In this document: positions 18,585 to 27,900 of the stretch, piece by piece | Layout of the letters: each line of letters starts with the position of its first letter | How positions within the stretch are numbered: position 1 is the first letter of the stretch | Assembly (NCBI RefSeq): GCF_000373185.1 | Contig: NZ_KB890641.1 | Span: forward strand, 1-59,654 | From: Segatella paludivivens DSM 17968 = JCM 13650 | GTDB taxonomy: Bacteria; Bacteroidota; Bacteroidia; Bacteroidales; Bacteroidaceae | Direction: 5' to 3' | Length of the DNA: 59,654 nucleotides | Program-made: the position numbers and the translations under genes | The notes under the pieces: generated by a model | Database searches by the model: none | The model's input: the letters and a program-made list of their open reading frames with translations, nothing else | What the model was told of the DNA's origin: nothing

Positions 18585-19037
18585 TTATTTGGTGGAGTCT
18601 TCAGTATTGAGCACACATGCAGATGTCGTGTATACGAAATATTGACTGCGCTCGGTAATCCACCAGCGACCATCTATTTTCTCGTATTTATCGTAATAGC
18701 GAACAGTGTGAAGCATCAACTCGTTCTTACCTTCTTTCTCATTTACAAGAGTTGCCAGAGCATAGCAGATGCCTGTGGCATTAGTATCATCCTGAAAATC
18801 GATGACGTGCTGACCATTTTGGTGAAAACTTGCCTTAGCAGCTCCAAATGCCTTATATTGGGTAATCATACTGTCTACAGTGTCGGCTTGAATTCCAAGT
18901 TCTCCATAGAAATATACTCTCAGCTTTACGTTCTTTACAAACAGTTTACGATAGTAATCCTGATTATTCTTATCACTCTCTGTTGCGTAACGCTCCTGAA
19001 GTTCACGAATTGCGAACTTATCTTCTAATGTTGCCAT
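18585..19037 (-). CDS. NTF2/SnoaL-like protein
   Basis: 150 aa with the SnoaL_4/NTF2-like alpha+beta cone: N-terminal EDKFAIRELQERYATESDKN helix and C-terminal strands with RWWITERSQYF. Members bind small hydrophobic ligands or act as isomerases or cyclases; catalytic residues vary, and none can be assigned confidently. It lies 64 bp downstream of the acetyltransferase and 31 bp before the AKR start, probably in the same operon. Its association with SDR and AKR enzymes suggests handling of the same carbonyl substrate. Confidence 0.85.
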   Translation of the reverse strand: MATLEDKFAIRELQERYATESDKNNQDYYRKLFVKNVKLRVYFYGELGIQADTVDSMITQYKAFGAAKASFHQNGQHVIDFQDDTNATGICYALATLVNEKEGKNELMLHTVRYYDKYEKIDGRWWITERSQYFVYTTSACVLNTEDSTK

Positions 19038-19101
19038 AATTGTATTCCTTATTTATATTAGTGTTTTTAATATCATTACTGAATCATCTAAAATAGACTG
19101 A

Positions 19102-19656
19102 TTACAGCTTTTTTATCTTCTTTGCGGGTACTCCTGCCACAAGTGTATGAGATTCTACATCATGGGTGACAACAGCACCACTAGCAACAATCGCTCCTTC
19201 GCCAATAGTTACTCCGGGCATGATGTTGACACGAGCACCAATCCATGCACCTTTCTTAATAATAATAGGCTTGGTATAAACAATTCTCACATCCTCCGGA
19301 TTATGATTCACCGTAAAGAGCCCAACTTCTGGTCCCAGCATTGCACCGTCCTCAATGGTTATTCCACCTAACGACATCACTGTCAATCCATGATTGGCAA
19401 AAACATTATTACCCAGATGTAAACAATTCGCTAAGTCAATCTGGAAGGGAGGTGTGAGAAAGGCATTCTCAGCCATATCATCTATTAGTTTATGCTCCAA
19501 AGATAAGACTTTCTCCTTTTCACTTGGATCAGTCTGATTGATTATGAAACAAAGATGACGACAACGGTCAATCTCCGAATGCACTTCTTGCTGATATTCG
19601 GTATCACGAATGTCAATATGCGCCCCCTGATGCAGTTGTTCTATTAAGCTTTTCAT
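19102..19656 (-). CDS. Hexapeptide-repeat O-acetyltransferase (maltose/galactoside acetyltransferase type)
   Basis: 184 aa from ATG at 19656, one base after the flavodoxin stop (the longer frame starts only with TTG). An N-terminal helical Mac domain is followed by a left-handed beta-helix with [LIV]Gxxxx repeats, catalytic His in LFTVNHNPED, and the IGARVNIMPGVTIGEGAIVA segment that forms the acetyl-CoA site. It should O-acetylate a small sugar or thiogalactoside-like acceptor in the cytosol. Its place inside a redox operon is unusual for this family, but the tight spacing shows co-translation. Confidence 0.9.
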   Translation of the reverse strand: MKSLIEQLHQGAHIDIRDTEYQQEVHSEIDRCRHLCFIINQTDPSEKEKVLSLEHKLIDDMAENAFLTPPFQIDLANCLHLGNNVFANHGLTVMSLGGITIEDGAMLGPEVGLFTVNHNPEDVRIVYTKPIIIKKGAWIGARVNIMPGVTIGEGAIVASGAVVTHDVESHTLVAGVPAKKIKKL

Positions 19657-19657
19657 A

Positions 19658-20284
19658 TTAATATCCAAGACCTTTCAACCAATTATCTACCTTGTTCATG
19701 TTTCTGCGAACCTCATGTCCATATACAGCAAAACCATTTAATACTTTTGCTTTAGGATATGCCGTCTTGAGATCTTCCACACAACTGGCTAATCCGCTTC
19801 CCTCATGGGTAGTGAACGGAATTATTGTTTTATCGTTGAGATCATATTTATCAAAGAAGGTGAACATTACCTGCGGATAGGTTCCCCACCAAACAGGACC
19901 ACCTATGAAGACTGTATCATACTGAGCAATGTCTTTTACCTCACCCTTAAAGGCTGGTTTCTCGTCTCTTTGAGTTTCTTCTTTTGCTAATTTTATTAGC
20001 TCATTATAAGGCATGTCGTAACTCTTTTCTGCAACGATTTCAAACTCGTCCCCACCAGTAAACTTCTGTATTTCATCAGCTACCAGTTTGGTATTGCCAA
20101 CTTTGATGTTGCCAACACTATAGTTCTCACCAGCATGTGAGAAAAAGACTATCAATACTTTACCTTTGTTCATAACACTTTGCTTTTTGTTTTGTGAAGT
20201 TTCTAACTTTATTTTCTGACCACAACATGATACCGACATCAGAAGACAGACGATCATGATAGCAAGACTCTTAATATATTTCAT
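19658..20284 (-). CDS. Exported flavodoxin-like protein
   Basis: 208 aa. The N-terminus is a signal or lipoprotein-type segment (IMIVCLLMSVSCCGQK), so the protein may be lipid-anchored outside the cytoplasm. The flavodoxin fold follows: VLIVFFSHAGENYSVG phosphate loop, then FIGGPVWWGTYPQVM and FTTHEGSGLASC, which are the isoalloxazine-contacting regions of the flavodoxin_4 family. It would carry one FMN and shuttle electrons. Stop and next ATG are one base apart from the acetyltransferase, and the SDR stop is 11 bp upstream. An exported flavodoxin within a cytosolic reductase operon is uncommon and suggests reduction of an extracytoplasmic target. Confidence 0.88.
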   Translation of the reverse strand: MKYIKSLAIMIVCLLMSVSCCGQKIKLETSQNKKQSVMNKGKVLIVFFSHAGENYSVGNIKVGNTKLVADEIQKFTGGDEFEIVAEKSYDMPYNELIKLAKEETQRDEKPAFKGEVKDIAQYDTVFIGGPVWWGTYPQVMFTFFDKYDLNDKTIIPFTTHEGSGLASCVEDLKTAYPKAKVLNGFAVYGHEVRRNMNKVDNWLKGLGY

Positions 20285-20295
20285 AGCTATGCATT

Positions 20296-21135
20296 TTAGT
20301 GAGTTGCCTTGAGATACTGTAAATCACCATACCAATAGCTTGCGGTAGTACCGCCATCGATAAGAATATCAGTACCGCTAATGAATCTACCACGACTCGA
20401 CATTAAGAACTCAGCCAAATCGCCAACCTCATCAGGAGTACCTGCACGACCAGCAGGAGAAGTTTGAATCATCTTGAGATAACCATCTTTGCGTGGTCCA
20501 TGAAGTTCATCATTAGCCAATGGAGTGATTATAATACCTGGAGAAATTGAGTTAACAGTTGCTCCTCTCTTCCCCCAACGAGTAGCCTCGTAGGCTACTT
20601 TCAGAACATTGCATCGCTTACTATATTGATAAGCTTTTAAAGTATCATCAATCTCCTGTACGAAGTCAAGTTTTAATAAATCTTCAGGTCTTGACATAGC
20701 CAAAGCATCATTCTGTTCTTGAGGAAGAGCAGGCAAACGATGACCACTTTGCGAAGAGATAATGATTGCACTACCACCTTCGGCAATTACATTACCGAAC
20801 TCCTCAAGTAATACGCTTGTACCATACATATCCACACGGAGAATCTCGCTTACAGGAGCCTGTGAAGGCGAAACGCCTGCTGCATTAATCAGGAACTTTA
20901 CTTCTCCCCATTTTACAGCTTCAGCAACAACAGCGAGAATATCCTCCTTGCTGCCGAGGTCTGCCTTTATCGTACTACATTCAAAACCTGCATTTTCGAG
21001 TGTCTTTGCTGCAACATTCGCATTGTCGAGACTATAATCTGCCAATACCAAATGCTTACCTGCTGCTACTCTGCGAACAATTGCCTGACCAATGCTTCCT
21101 GCACCGAAAAGGACTACTACTTCTTTATTTGCCAT
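20296..21135 (-). CDS. Short-chain dehydrogenase/reductase
   Basis: 279 aa, SDR fold with an atypical dinucleotide loop, FGAGSIGQAI, in place of TGxxxGxG; the rest is standard: LINAAGVS (NAG-like), IIISSQSG (catalytic Ser), YQYSKRC (YxxxK, after a ~40-residue insertion between Ser and Tyr), and SPGIIITPL. It reduces or oxidises a small carbonyl or alcohol with NAD(P). It is first in the five-gene minus-strand operon, 33 bp after its -7 box. Two paired 15-bp sites upstream match those of the CMD-cupin gene. Confidence 0.9.
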   Translation of the reverse strand: MANKEVVVLFGAGSIGQAIVRRVAAGKHLVLADYSLDNANVAAKTLENAGFECSTIKADLGSKEDILAVVAEAVKWGEVKFLINAAGVSPSQAPVSEILRVDMYGTSVLLEEFGNVIAEGGSAIIISSQSGHRLPALPQEQNDALAMSRPEDLLKLDFVQEIDDTLKAYQYSKRCNVLKVAYEATRWGKRGATVNSISPGIIITPLANDELHGPRKDGYLKMIQTSPAGRAGTPDEVGDLAEFLMSSRGRFISGTDILIDGGTTASYWYGDLQYLKATH

Positions 21136-21163
21136 AACTTTATGTATTCTTTATTTTTGATGG

Positions 21164-21230
21164 CAAAATTACTACAAAAGAAGTCTGAGCTCTATACCCT
21201 AATAACGGATATAATTAACATCATTACAGA
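21164..21230 (-). promoter_or_regulatory. AraC-type tandem operator and -7 box of the SDR operon
   Basis: Read on the minus strand: TCTGTAATGATGTTA (21230-21216), TCCGTTATTAGGGTA (21209-21195), then 23 bp, then -7 TAATTTTG (21171-21164). No -33 box. The two sites are 21 bp apart, as at the CMD-cupin promoter, and the 23-bp distance to the -7 box is identical. Confidence 0.7.
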
Positions 21231-21345
21231 ATCTGTCTATAATACAACTAACAAATACCAACTCATCACTATACGAATTTATTAAAAATAAATAAAAACA
21301 TAAAAATAATCAAATCAATACAAATAATAAAACAGAGAAAAAGCG

Positions 21346-21353
21346 TAATTTTG
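21346..21353 (+). promoter_or_regulatory. -7 box of the antiporter gene
   Basis: TAATTTTG, 14 nt before the first ATG at 21368. No clear -33 element. Confidence 0.45.
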
Positions 21354-21367
21354 TTCTATTAATACTA

Positions 21368-23635
21368 ATGATTATGAAGAAATCCACAAAAAACAATTAC
21401 ATCTATATCATAATGATAACTGTATTCAGCTTGTTAATTTATCTCTCATTAAAAACAGGGGTAGGACTTCATAAGCTTGGTTCAGTAACATCTGTAAGCG
21501 ACAACAGTGGAGTCGGTGGCATGTTGTCAAGCATGGTAAAAAACAATCTTGCAGAGCCACTTATGACTCTATTGATGCAAATAATTATTATATTAATAAC
21601 ATGCAAAATATTCTCTTCTATATTTAATTATATTGGACAACCGGGTGTACTTGGTGAAATCATAGCAGGTATTATTCTTGGTCCGTCATTACTTGGTCAT
21701 TACTTTCCAGATGCATTTAACTTTATATTCACGAAAGACTCATTAGAAAACATATATTTAATAAGTCAGATAGGACTGATTCTATTTATGTTTGTGATTG
21801 GACTAGAAGTTGATTTTAAAGTACTTAAAAACAAGTTTAACGAGACTCTGGTTATCAGTCATGCAGGAATACTAGTACCATTCTTCCTTGGTATAATTTC
21901 GTCATTTTACATATATGAGAAATACGCAGCACAGCAAACATCATTCTTAGCCTTTGCTTTATTCATCGGTATATCAATGAGTATAACGGCATTCCCTGTA
22001 TTAGCAAGAATTGTGCAGGAAAGGAATCTTTCAAATACTCCTTTAGGAGTGCTGTCAATAGCTTCGGCAGCTAACGATGACGTTACAGCTTGGTGCCTGC
22101 TTGCTATTGTGATAGCTCTAACAAAATCAGGGTCATCAACGAGTGCCTTATTTACAGTAGGACTAACAATCGTTTATATCCTATTTATGTTTTTGTGCGT
22201 AAGACCGTTTTTCAGAAAAATAAGTCAGATACGTGCTAATAACGAAATCCTGAACAAAAGTCTGATAGGAATTATATTCCTTACACTCATAATATCAGCA
22301 TCTATAACAGAGTTGATAGGAATACATGCTTTGTTTGGAGGATTCATTGCAGGAGTAGTAATGCCATCCAATCTTGGATTCCGTCATATTATGATGAATA
22401 AGGTGGAAGACGTGACATTGACATTCTTCCTGCCATTATTCTTTGCGTATACGGGCTTAAATACCAATCTGCTATTGATAAACAGTTGGTCGATGGTTGG
22501 TATATGCGCATTGCTTATTGTAATAGCTATAGCTGGTAAATTCGGCGGTTGCACGATAGCAGCAAAAGCTGTGGGTGAAACATGGCACGACAGTCTGACG
22601 ATAGGTATGCTGATGAACACTAGAGGACTGATGGAACTTGTAGCTCTGAACATTGGATACGAGATGGGAGTTCTGCCAAAGCCGATATATGCAGTGCTGA
22701 TTATAATGGCTTTGGTAACAACGTTTATGACAACACCTGCCCTACACGTGATATCAAAGATATTTGAAAAACAAAAGAAAACAGTAAACGTAAAACGTCA
22801 AAAGATAATGCTAAGTTTCGGTTTGCCTAGCAGCGGAATAAATCTCTTACGTGTGAGCAGATTGATATTTGGTGAGCCAATAAATCAAAAGCAACTAATA
22901 GCGGCTCACTTCACTCAAGGTATGGATGTGAACATGATTACTGCCGAACATTATGAGAAAGATCGTTTTGTGCCTATCGATGATGAAGCAGGACAGCTAA
23001 ACCTTAAACTGAATAAGGTTTATAAAGTAACTAAAAACATTGTTGATGAAATAGCCAGAATGACGAGAAATGAGAAAATAGATTATTTGATGATCGGCTC
23101 AAAATATAGTATTAACAATAACAACATAAACAAAAAGATAAAAAGCAACTATTGGGACTCATTGCTTGACAAGATACAAGGCAACTCTATAACAAGACTG
23201 TTAAGTGATAAGACCAAAGAGATAATTAAAAGAACTGAATGCACTGTATTCATATTGGTATGTCAAAACAAACTGGAGAGAATAAAACACTTATCAATAA
23301 TCATTGATAGCGATAGTGATTATAAATTATTTAATTTCATTGATAACATGTCTGAATCGCTGGCATCTATAAAGATATATGCATCAGGCAAGGTGGATAA
23401 TGAAAATTATAATAATCAGATAAACAAGATTCTAAAAAAAGGACCTAGCCTTACTGATAAGATCATCATGCAAAGGTACAGTCAGATAAACAAACTGATG
23501 ATAAAGAATAGAACTGACCAACTTATTATATCAACCTATTCTGTTTATAAAGACATTATAGAACTATACAAGACTAAGGGAACTGTACCAAATTTGCTGT
23601 GCGTTCGCTTTAAAGATTCAACAACAGCATTATAA
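21368..23635 (+). CDS. CPA2-family cation:proton antiporter with USP-like C-terminal region
   Basis: 755 aa. An N-terminal membrane domain of ~12-13 TM helices (residues ~10-455) of the Na+/H+ exchanger (KefB/NapA-like) fold: GEIIAGIILGPSLLG, ASAANDDVTAW with the ion-binding Asp-Asp pair, and TRGLMELVALN. The C-terminal ~280 residues are cytosolic, Asn/Lys/Ile-rich, and resemble two degenerate universal-stress-protein halves (MIGSKYS, SIIIDSDSD), probably a regulatory part. It should exchange K+ or Na+ for H+ across the inner membrane. A second ATG at 21374 is possible. It is monocistronic and convergent with the TonB receptor gene, with a strong hairpin between them. Confidence 0.9.
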   Translation: MIMKKSTKNNYIYIIMITVFSLLIYLSLKTGVGLHKLGSVTSVSDNSGVGGMLSSMVKNNLAEPLMTLLMQIIIILITCKIFSSIFNYIGQPGVLGEIIAGIILGPSLLGHYFPDAFNFIFTKDSLENIYLISQIGLILFMFVIGLEVDFKVLKNKFNETLVISHAGILVPFFLGIISSFYIYEKYAAQQTSFLAFALFIGISMSITAFPVLARIVQERNLSNTPLGVLSIASAANDDVTAWCLLAIVIALTKSGSSTSALFTVGLTIVYILFMFLCVRPFFRKISQIRANNEILNKSLIGIIFLTLIISASITELIGIHALFGGFIAGVVMPSNLGFRHIMMNKVEDVTLTFFLPLFFAYTGLNTNLLLINSWSMVGICALLIVIAIAGKFGGCTIAAKAVGETWHDSLTIGMLMNTRGLMELVALNIGYEMGVLPKPIYAVLIIMALVTTFMTTPALHVISKIFEKQKKTVNVKRQKIMLSFGLPSSGINLLRVSRLIFGEPINQKQLIAAHFTQGMDVNMITAEHYEKDRFVPIDDEAGQLNLKLNKVYKVTKNIVDEIARMTRNEKIDYLMIGSKYSINNNNINKKIKSNYWDSLLDKIQGNSITRLLSDKTKEIIKRTECTVFILVCQNKLERIKHLSIIIDSDSDYKLFNFIDNMSESLASIKIYASGKVDNENYNNQINKILKKGPSLTDKIIMQRYSQINKLMIKNRTDQLIISTYSVYKDIIELYKTKGTVPNLLCVRFKDSTTAL

Positions 23636-23641
23636 TGATTT

Positions 23642-23673
23642 GTCCCGATACTAACAGCAAAAAAGTATCGGGA
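23642..23673. terminator. Bidirectional hairpin between converging genes
   Basis: GTCCCGATACT pairs perfectly with AGTATCGGGAC around a ten-base A-rich loop. It serves the antiporter gene and probably the opposing receptor gene; there is no long T-run. Confidence 0.7.
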
Positions 23674-23737
23674 CTATCACATTCATTATAAAACACTATC
23701 TACTGAATTCAAGCAGATAATATTATAACAAATCTAA

Positions 23738-26428
23738 TTAAAACGATAATCTTAATTGGGCTCCAAATACACTTGGGCTACCTGCAATGAATGTAGGGAA
23801 TCCAATTTGATTACCACTATTGCCAGCATCAATAAGATATTTCTTATTGAAAGCATTCTTTCCATATAAAGAAAGGTCATAGATGACATGCTTTATCTTT
23901 CTACTCATTCCTAAATTTACATTTACCAAGCCATATCCATCCTGAGTTAACTGTGGATCATTATCGTCTTCGAAATATACTTTTGACTTGTAGACATAAG
24001 ATGGACGGAAATAGATACGTGTGTGTTTGTCAATGTCATAACCAGCATCAACTCCTACAGAACAGGTAGTTTTAGGTGTAAGTCTGAAACGATGACCAGC
24101 ATATTCCTGAGGATTTCCATTTTCATCATTATCATTAAACTTACCGTCAATATAAGCATAATTTACAAAAAATGAAACATGAGAATCTATGGCATAACGT
24201 ATTCCAGCTTCAAAGCCTAAACAATGGGCTTTACCTGCATCATTCGCTGTATACACTTTTGCGATAGAACCTGTTGAATTTGTAAGCGTCATTGTCTGAA
24301 AGTGTGACCAGTCATAATAGTATGCGCTTAAATCATAGCTAAGCGTTTTATTGAGTAATGCACCCTTTAATCCTATTTCATAGCTAATAATAATCTCTGG
24401 CTTGAGGTGGCTTATATTATCGGCTGAATTATTAAAGGCTATAACTCCAGGGCGTCTACCCCTAGATATACTTACATAAGCATTGTTTCCTGAAAACAAA
24501 TAATTAGCAACAAGACGTCCTACCCATGAATAATAATTATCACTGGCATAAACAGTTTTGTCTGTTGGTTGGTATAAGATACTGCCGAACAGCGCATCAG
24601 GCTGAGTTGAAGATTTATAACCAGTACGCTGATGTTCATAAGTTCCTCTAAGTCCGGCTGTCAACGACAATCCTTTAGCAACAGTAAGCGTTCCATCAGC
24701 AAACACCTCAGCAGCCTGATTGATACCATAGTTAGTTCCCTCTTCATAATGAGAAGGATTTAAAGGTAAGGCAGAAGCTGATTTTATAGTAGTCAAAATA
24801 GTTTGTCCCTGTGTGCCAAGTGAAGCCAACATATCATCAAGTGATATATTATAAGCTGCCAAAGCTGTTTTTACATCACCATAAAAATCAGGAGTTGTTG
24901 TTAACTTGCTGGTTTTAGTAAGATCATAAGACGAAGGGAACCATTTATTTAGCAATCCTGTCATCATCTGAGAAACAGCAGACTGATAGGCAGCAGGCAA
25001 CATCGTTGGCAATATAGCGGCTAGTTTGGTAATCTGTGGTTGAACTTTAGCAGCGAAAGCCTTATAAGCGTATGCTGGATATAATGACTGAAGATTACTG
25101 CGCACAACTGCCTGTTGACTGGAATTTTCATAAAAGTAACTGGCTCCTACAAAGCCATTGAAGTTTCCCTTATTATAATTCAGTCGCATTTCATGACTAA
25201 ACTGCACACCTTTTTCGTTCTCTTCGCAATCAAGAAGCGGAAGATATGTTCCGTCTGCATCAAAGTTTTCGTTTGACTTAAAGGCTCTGAAGCCTGTTAT
25301 TGTGGAAAGATGCAGATTGTTATTGTAGTCATGATTAGACAGAAGTGTAGCTCCACCAACATGTCGTTTAATACCCAGACGTTTACCTTCTTCAAGACTT
25401 GCAGCAGTGAATGGACTTACATCACCACCTTGAGGAGCCAGACTATTGCTTTTAAAGGATGTGCCTGGATAATCATCATATTGATAATTTAATATCAAGT
25501 CGAAATAGGTGTTATCATCTGTAAACAAGCGTGTTGAATTTCGTAGTGCCAAAGCACTCTTACCATTCAAGCTACCTCCTGATAAATTCTTAATGAATCC
25601 GTCATGGGCATCGTATGAGAATGCAAAACGATTGGATAATTTATCTTTAATTAAAGGAGTATTGATGAAACCAGAAACACCACGTTGGTTATGAGTGCCA
25701 TAATTAAGTGCAACTTCACCAGTAACATAGTTAACTGGTTTGTGATTTATAAAATGCATTGCACCTATCTCAGCTCCACGACCAAACAATGTTCCCTGAG
25801 GTCCTTTCACGACCTCAACACGTTCCATATCGAAAAGTTCTACAACAGATGCCCGTGAGCGTGACATAGGCACACCATCCTGAAATACAGATATTCGTGG
25901 TTGTGAATAAGATTCACCATCATCAGAAGTTACACCACGTATGACATATCCTGGATTATTAGGACTTTGGAGTTGTACTTGCAATCCAGGAATATATTGT
26001 GCCATTTCGTCCATCTGCTTAACATTCAACATCTGCAAACTTTGACCAGACAATGCACTCACAGCAACAGGAACATCTACTGCAGACTGATTTCGTTTCT
26101 GAGTGGTGACCAAAACTTCGTCAAGTAATTTATGATCTTGGCTCATCACGACTTTCATATTATCCGTGATATTTAATCGTTGGCGCTTATATCCTATATA
26201 AGAAAACTGTAGTTCACCCTTATTAACTGTTGAAGGTAGAGAAAAGGCTCCTGAGGCATTTGTAACGACAGAGAGATTTGAACCCATCAACGATATAACT
26301 ACGCCAGGCAAAGGCTGTCCGTCATCATCAACAACAACTCCCCTATTCACGTTATCAACCGCACCAAAAGAAAGTGTGGAGAAGGCGACAAGTGACAAAC
26401 TTAAAAACAATCTTTTAAACTTTTTCAT
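23738..26428 (-). CDS. TonB-dependent outer-membrane receptor (siderophore-receptor type)
   Basis: 896 aa. Signal peptide ~1-22, carboxypeptidase-regulatory-like domain (~29-108), TonB-box-like LDEVLVTTQKR, plug (~115-225 with IRGVTSDDGE, ISVFQDGVPM, VEVVKGPQGTLFGRGAEIG), then a barrel ending AQLRLSF. Plug and barrel resemble the FecA/FepA-like receptor group rather than SusC. A long insertion in the barrel (~430-560) probably forms a large extracellular loop. It lies 6 bp downstream of the metallophosphoesterase gene, so the two are co-translated; a phosphorylated or chelated ligand is conceivable, but this is inference. Confidence 0.9.
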   Translation of the reverse strand: MKKFKRLFLSLSLVAFSTLSFGAVDNVNRGVVVDDDGQPLPGVVISLMGSNLSVVTNASGAFSLPSTVNKGELQFSYIGYKRQRLNITDNMKVVMSQDHKLLDEVLVTTQKRNQSAVDVPVAVSALSGQSLQMLNVKQMDEMAQYIPGLQVQLQSPNNPGYVIRGVTSDDGESYSQPRISVFQDGVPMSRSRASVVELFDMERVEVVKGPQGTLFGRGAEIGAMHFINHKPVNYVTGEVALNYGTHNQRGVSGFINTPLIKDKLSNRFAFSYDAHDGFIKNLSGGSLNGKSALALRNSTRLFTDDNTYFDLILNYQYDDYPGTSFKSNSLAPQGGDVSPFTAASLEEGKRLGIKRHVGGATLLSNHDYNNNLHLSTITGFRAFKSNENFDADGTYLPLLDCEENEKGVQFSHEMRLNYNKGNFNGFVGASYFYENSSQQAVVRSNLQSLYPAYAYKAFAAKVQPQITKLAAILPTMLPAAYQSAVSQMMTGLLNKWFPSSYDLTKTSKLTTTPDFYGDVKTALAAYNISLDDMLASLGTQGQTILTTIKSASALPLNPSHYEEGTNYGINQAAEVFADGTLTVAKGLSLTAGLRGTYEHQRTGYKSSTQPDALFGSILYQPTDKTVYASDNYYSWVGRLVANYLFSGNNAYVSISRGRRPGVIAFNNSADNISHLKPEIIISYEIGLKGALLNKTLSYDLSAYYYDWSHFQTMTLTNSTGSIAKVYTANDAGKAHCLGFEAGIRYAIDSHVSFFVNYAYIDGKFNDNDENGNPQEYAGHRFRLTPKTTCSVGVDAGYDIDKHTRIYFRPSYVYKSKVYFEDDNDPQLTQDGYGLVNVNLGMSRKIKHVIYDLSLYGKNAFNKKYLIDAGNSGNQIGFPTFIAGSPSVFGAQLRLSF

Positions 26429-26434
26429 TTCATT

Positions 26435-27718
26435 CTATTTTATATCAATACTGAAATCATTATCAGCTGGTAGAGTGTCGTTGCCAATAGCCTTTGCAAC
26501 TCGTCTGAATATGAGACTCCATTTAAATGAGTAATCCTTCCTAATCATATTTGCAATCTGAACTCTTTGTGCTTCTTCTGCATCGGTTATTTTCTCATCG
26601 CCATAATAATTTTTAATCATCATTTCTGAGAGAAAGTCGATTGCTTTGGTCCTTACGGAATCGGGCATCTGCATAGGAATAACTTTCTGCAAGAAATTGT
26701 TAAACCCTCTAGTTTCATAGCTTTTAGAATAATCCTTAAAACTAATCTTACCTGAATAGCTATCTATTGTATTAATATGGTGTGTCGTGATTTTCATTTT
26801 ATCACCTTGTATCGTGATTAATCTATATGGCGAGGGATAACTAACCAAGGAACCCGTTTCAACATCATATATGCCTTTATATTGCGTGATATCCTGTGCG
26901 TGGGAATGCCCTGTAAGCATAACTTTCAAACCTTCTTTATGCATCATCGAAGCTATTGGCAGATTGTTGTCTATTACATAGCCCGGTATCATCTTATTCT
27001 GGTATTGCCAATGTTCAAGCAAGCCATGATGCATCATTCCGATAACGGTAATGCCTTGCTTCTTAGCATTAGCCAACTGTTCTTTAATAAATAATAATGT
27101 GGCAGGTCTTAGCCTTCCTGGAGTGACACAAATATCTTTATTAAAATCATTTTGATCTGATTCAGTAGCGTCTAAAGCAAGAATGCGCAATCTTGGAGTA
27201 AGCTGATACACATAAGAGAGAGAAGCTGTATCACGAGCTATTGCCTGACCATACCCATAATCTTTATAGATTTGCGCAAATTCAGAACGCGATATTGTTG
27301 CTACCCTTGTTTTAGTATTGCCATCATATTCCACCGCATGAGGATTATTCACATCGTGATTACCAGGAATAACAAGTATGGTAATGCCAGCATTTCTTAG
27401 TCTGCTCAAACAATTATCAATCAAATAACGATGAGACACCAACTCGCCATCCTTAGTTAAATCACCCGGTATTAGGAGATACTTAACTGATGAATGCAGA
27501 ATGCTATCCGTAAATGCATTTAATAATGATGCAGACTCACGAAGCATTTTCCTATCTTGGCTTATATAATCGGAAAAAGCCTTTCCGTCTTCCTTCAAAA
27601 GAGATGGAGACATTACGTGCACATCTGAAACGACAGCCATCTGCACTTGAGCCACCGATGACGGGGCAACTAATAAAAACGACAAAATACATGTCCAAAT
27701 TTTTTTGATTATTTCCAT
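26435..27718 (-). CDS. Secreted calcineurin-like metallophosphoesterase
   Basis: 427 aa with a signal peptide (~1-23). All five metal-binding blocks are present: VVSDVHV (DxH), PGDLTKDGE (GDxx), PGNHDVNN (GNHD), MMHHGLLEH (His) and LTGHSHAQD (GHxH). It should hydrolyse a phosphomonoester or diester in the periplasm or at the surface with two bound metals. The C-terminal ~130 residues are helical and unassigned. A -7 box TATTTTTG lies at 27747-27740. Its operon partner is a TonB receptor 6 bp downstream, implying that the enzyme prepares, or acts on, the receptor's ligand. Confidence 0.9.
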   Translation of the reverse strand: MEIIKKIWTCILSFLLVAPSSVAQVQMAVVSDVHVMSPSLLKEDGKAFSDYISQDRKMLRESASLLNAFTDSILHSSVKYLLIPGDLTKDGELVSHRYLIDNCLSRLRNAGITILVIPGNHDVNNPHAVEYDGNTKTRVATISRSEFAQIYKDYGYGQAIARDTASLSYVYQLTPRLRILALDATESDQNDFNKDICVTPGRLRPATLLFIKEQLANAKKQGITVIGMMHHGLLEHWQYQNKMIPGYVIDNNLPIASMMHKEGLKVMLTGHSHAQDITQYKGIYDVETGSLVSYPSPYRLITIQGDKMKITTHHINTIDSYSGKISFKDYSKSYETRGFNNFLQKVIPMQMPDSVRTKAIDFLSEMMIKNYYGDEKITDAEEAQRVQIANMIRKDYSFKWSLIFRRVAKAIGNDTLPADNDFSIDIK

Positions 27719-27739
27719 TTTTCTTTATTTAGTACAATG

Positions 27740-27747
27740 CAAAAATA
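27740..27747 (-). promoter_or_regulatory. -7 box of the metallophosphoesterase operon
   Basis: TATTTTTG on the minus strand, ~22 nt from the ATG. No -33 element at the right distance. Confidence 0.5.
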
Positions 27748-27900
27748 TATACTTAAAATTACAATAAGATTTAGAATTCATTTAGATTATATTAAAGTTG
27801 TTTTAAGAAAGCTGAACGATATTTTACTTAGTGACACAAAAAGAAATCTTGACAATGATTATTGCTGATTATATTCAGTTGGAAACATCGATAAAAGGCA

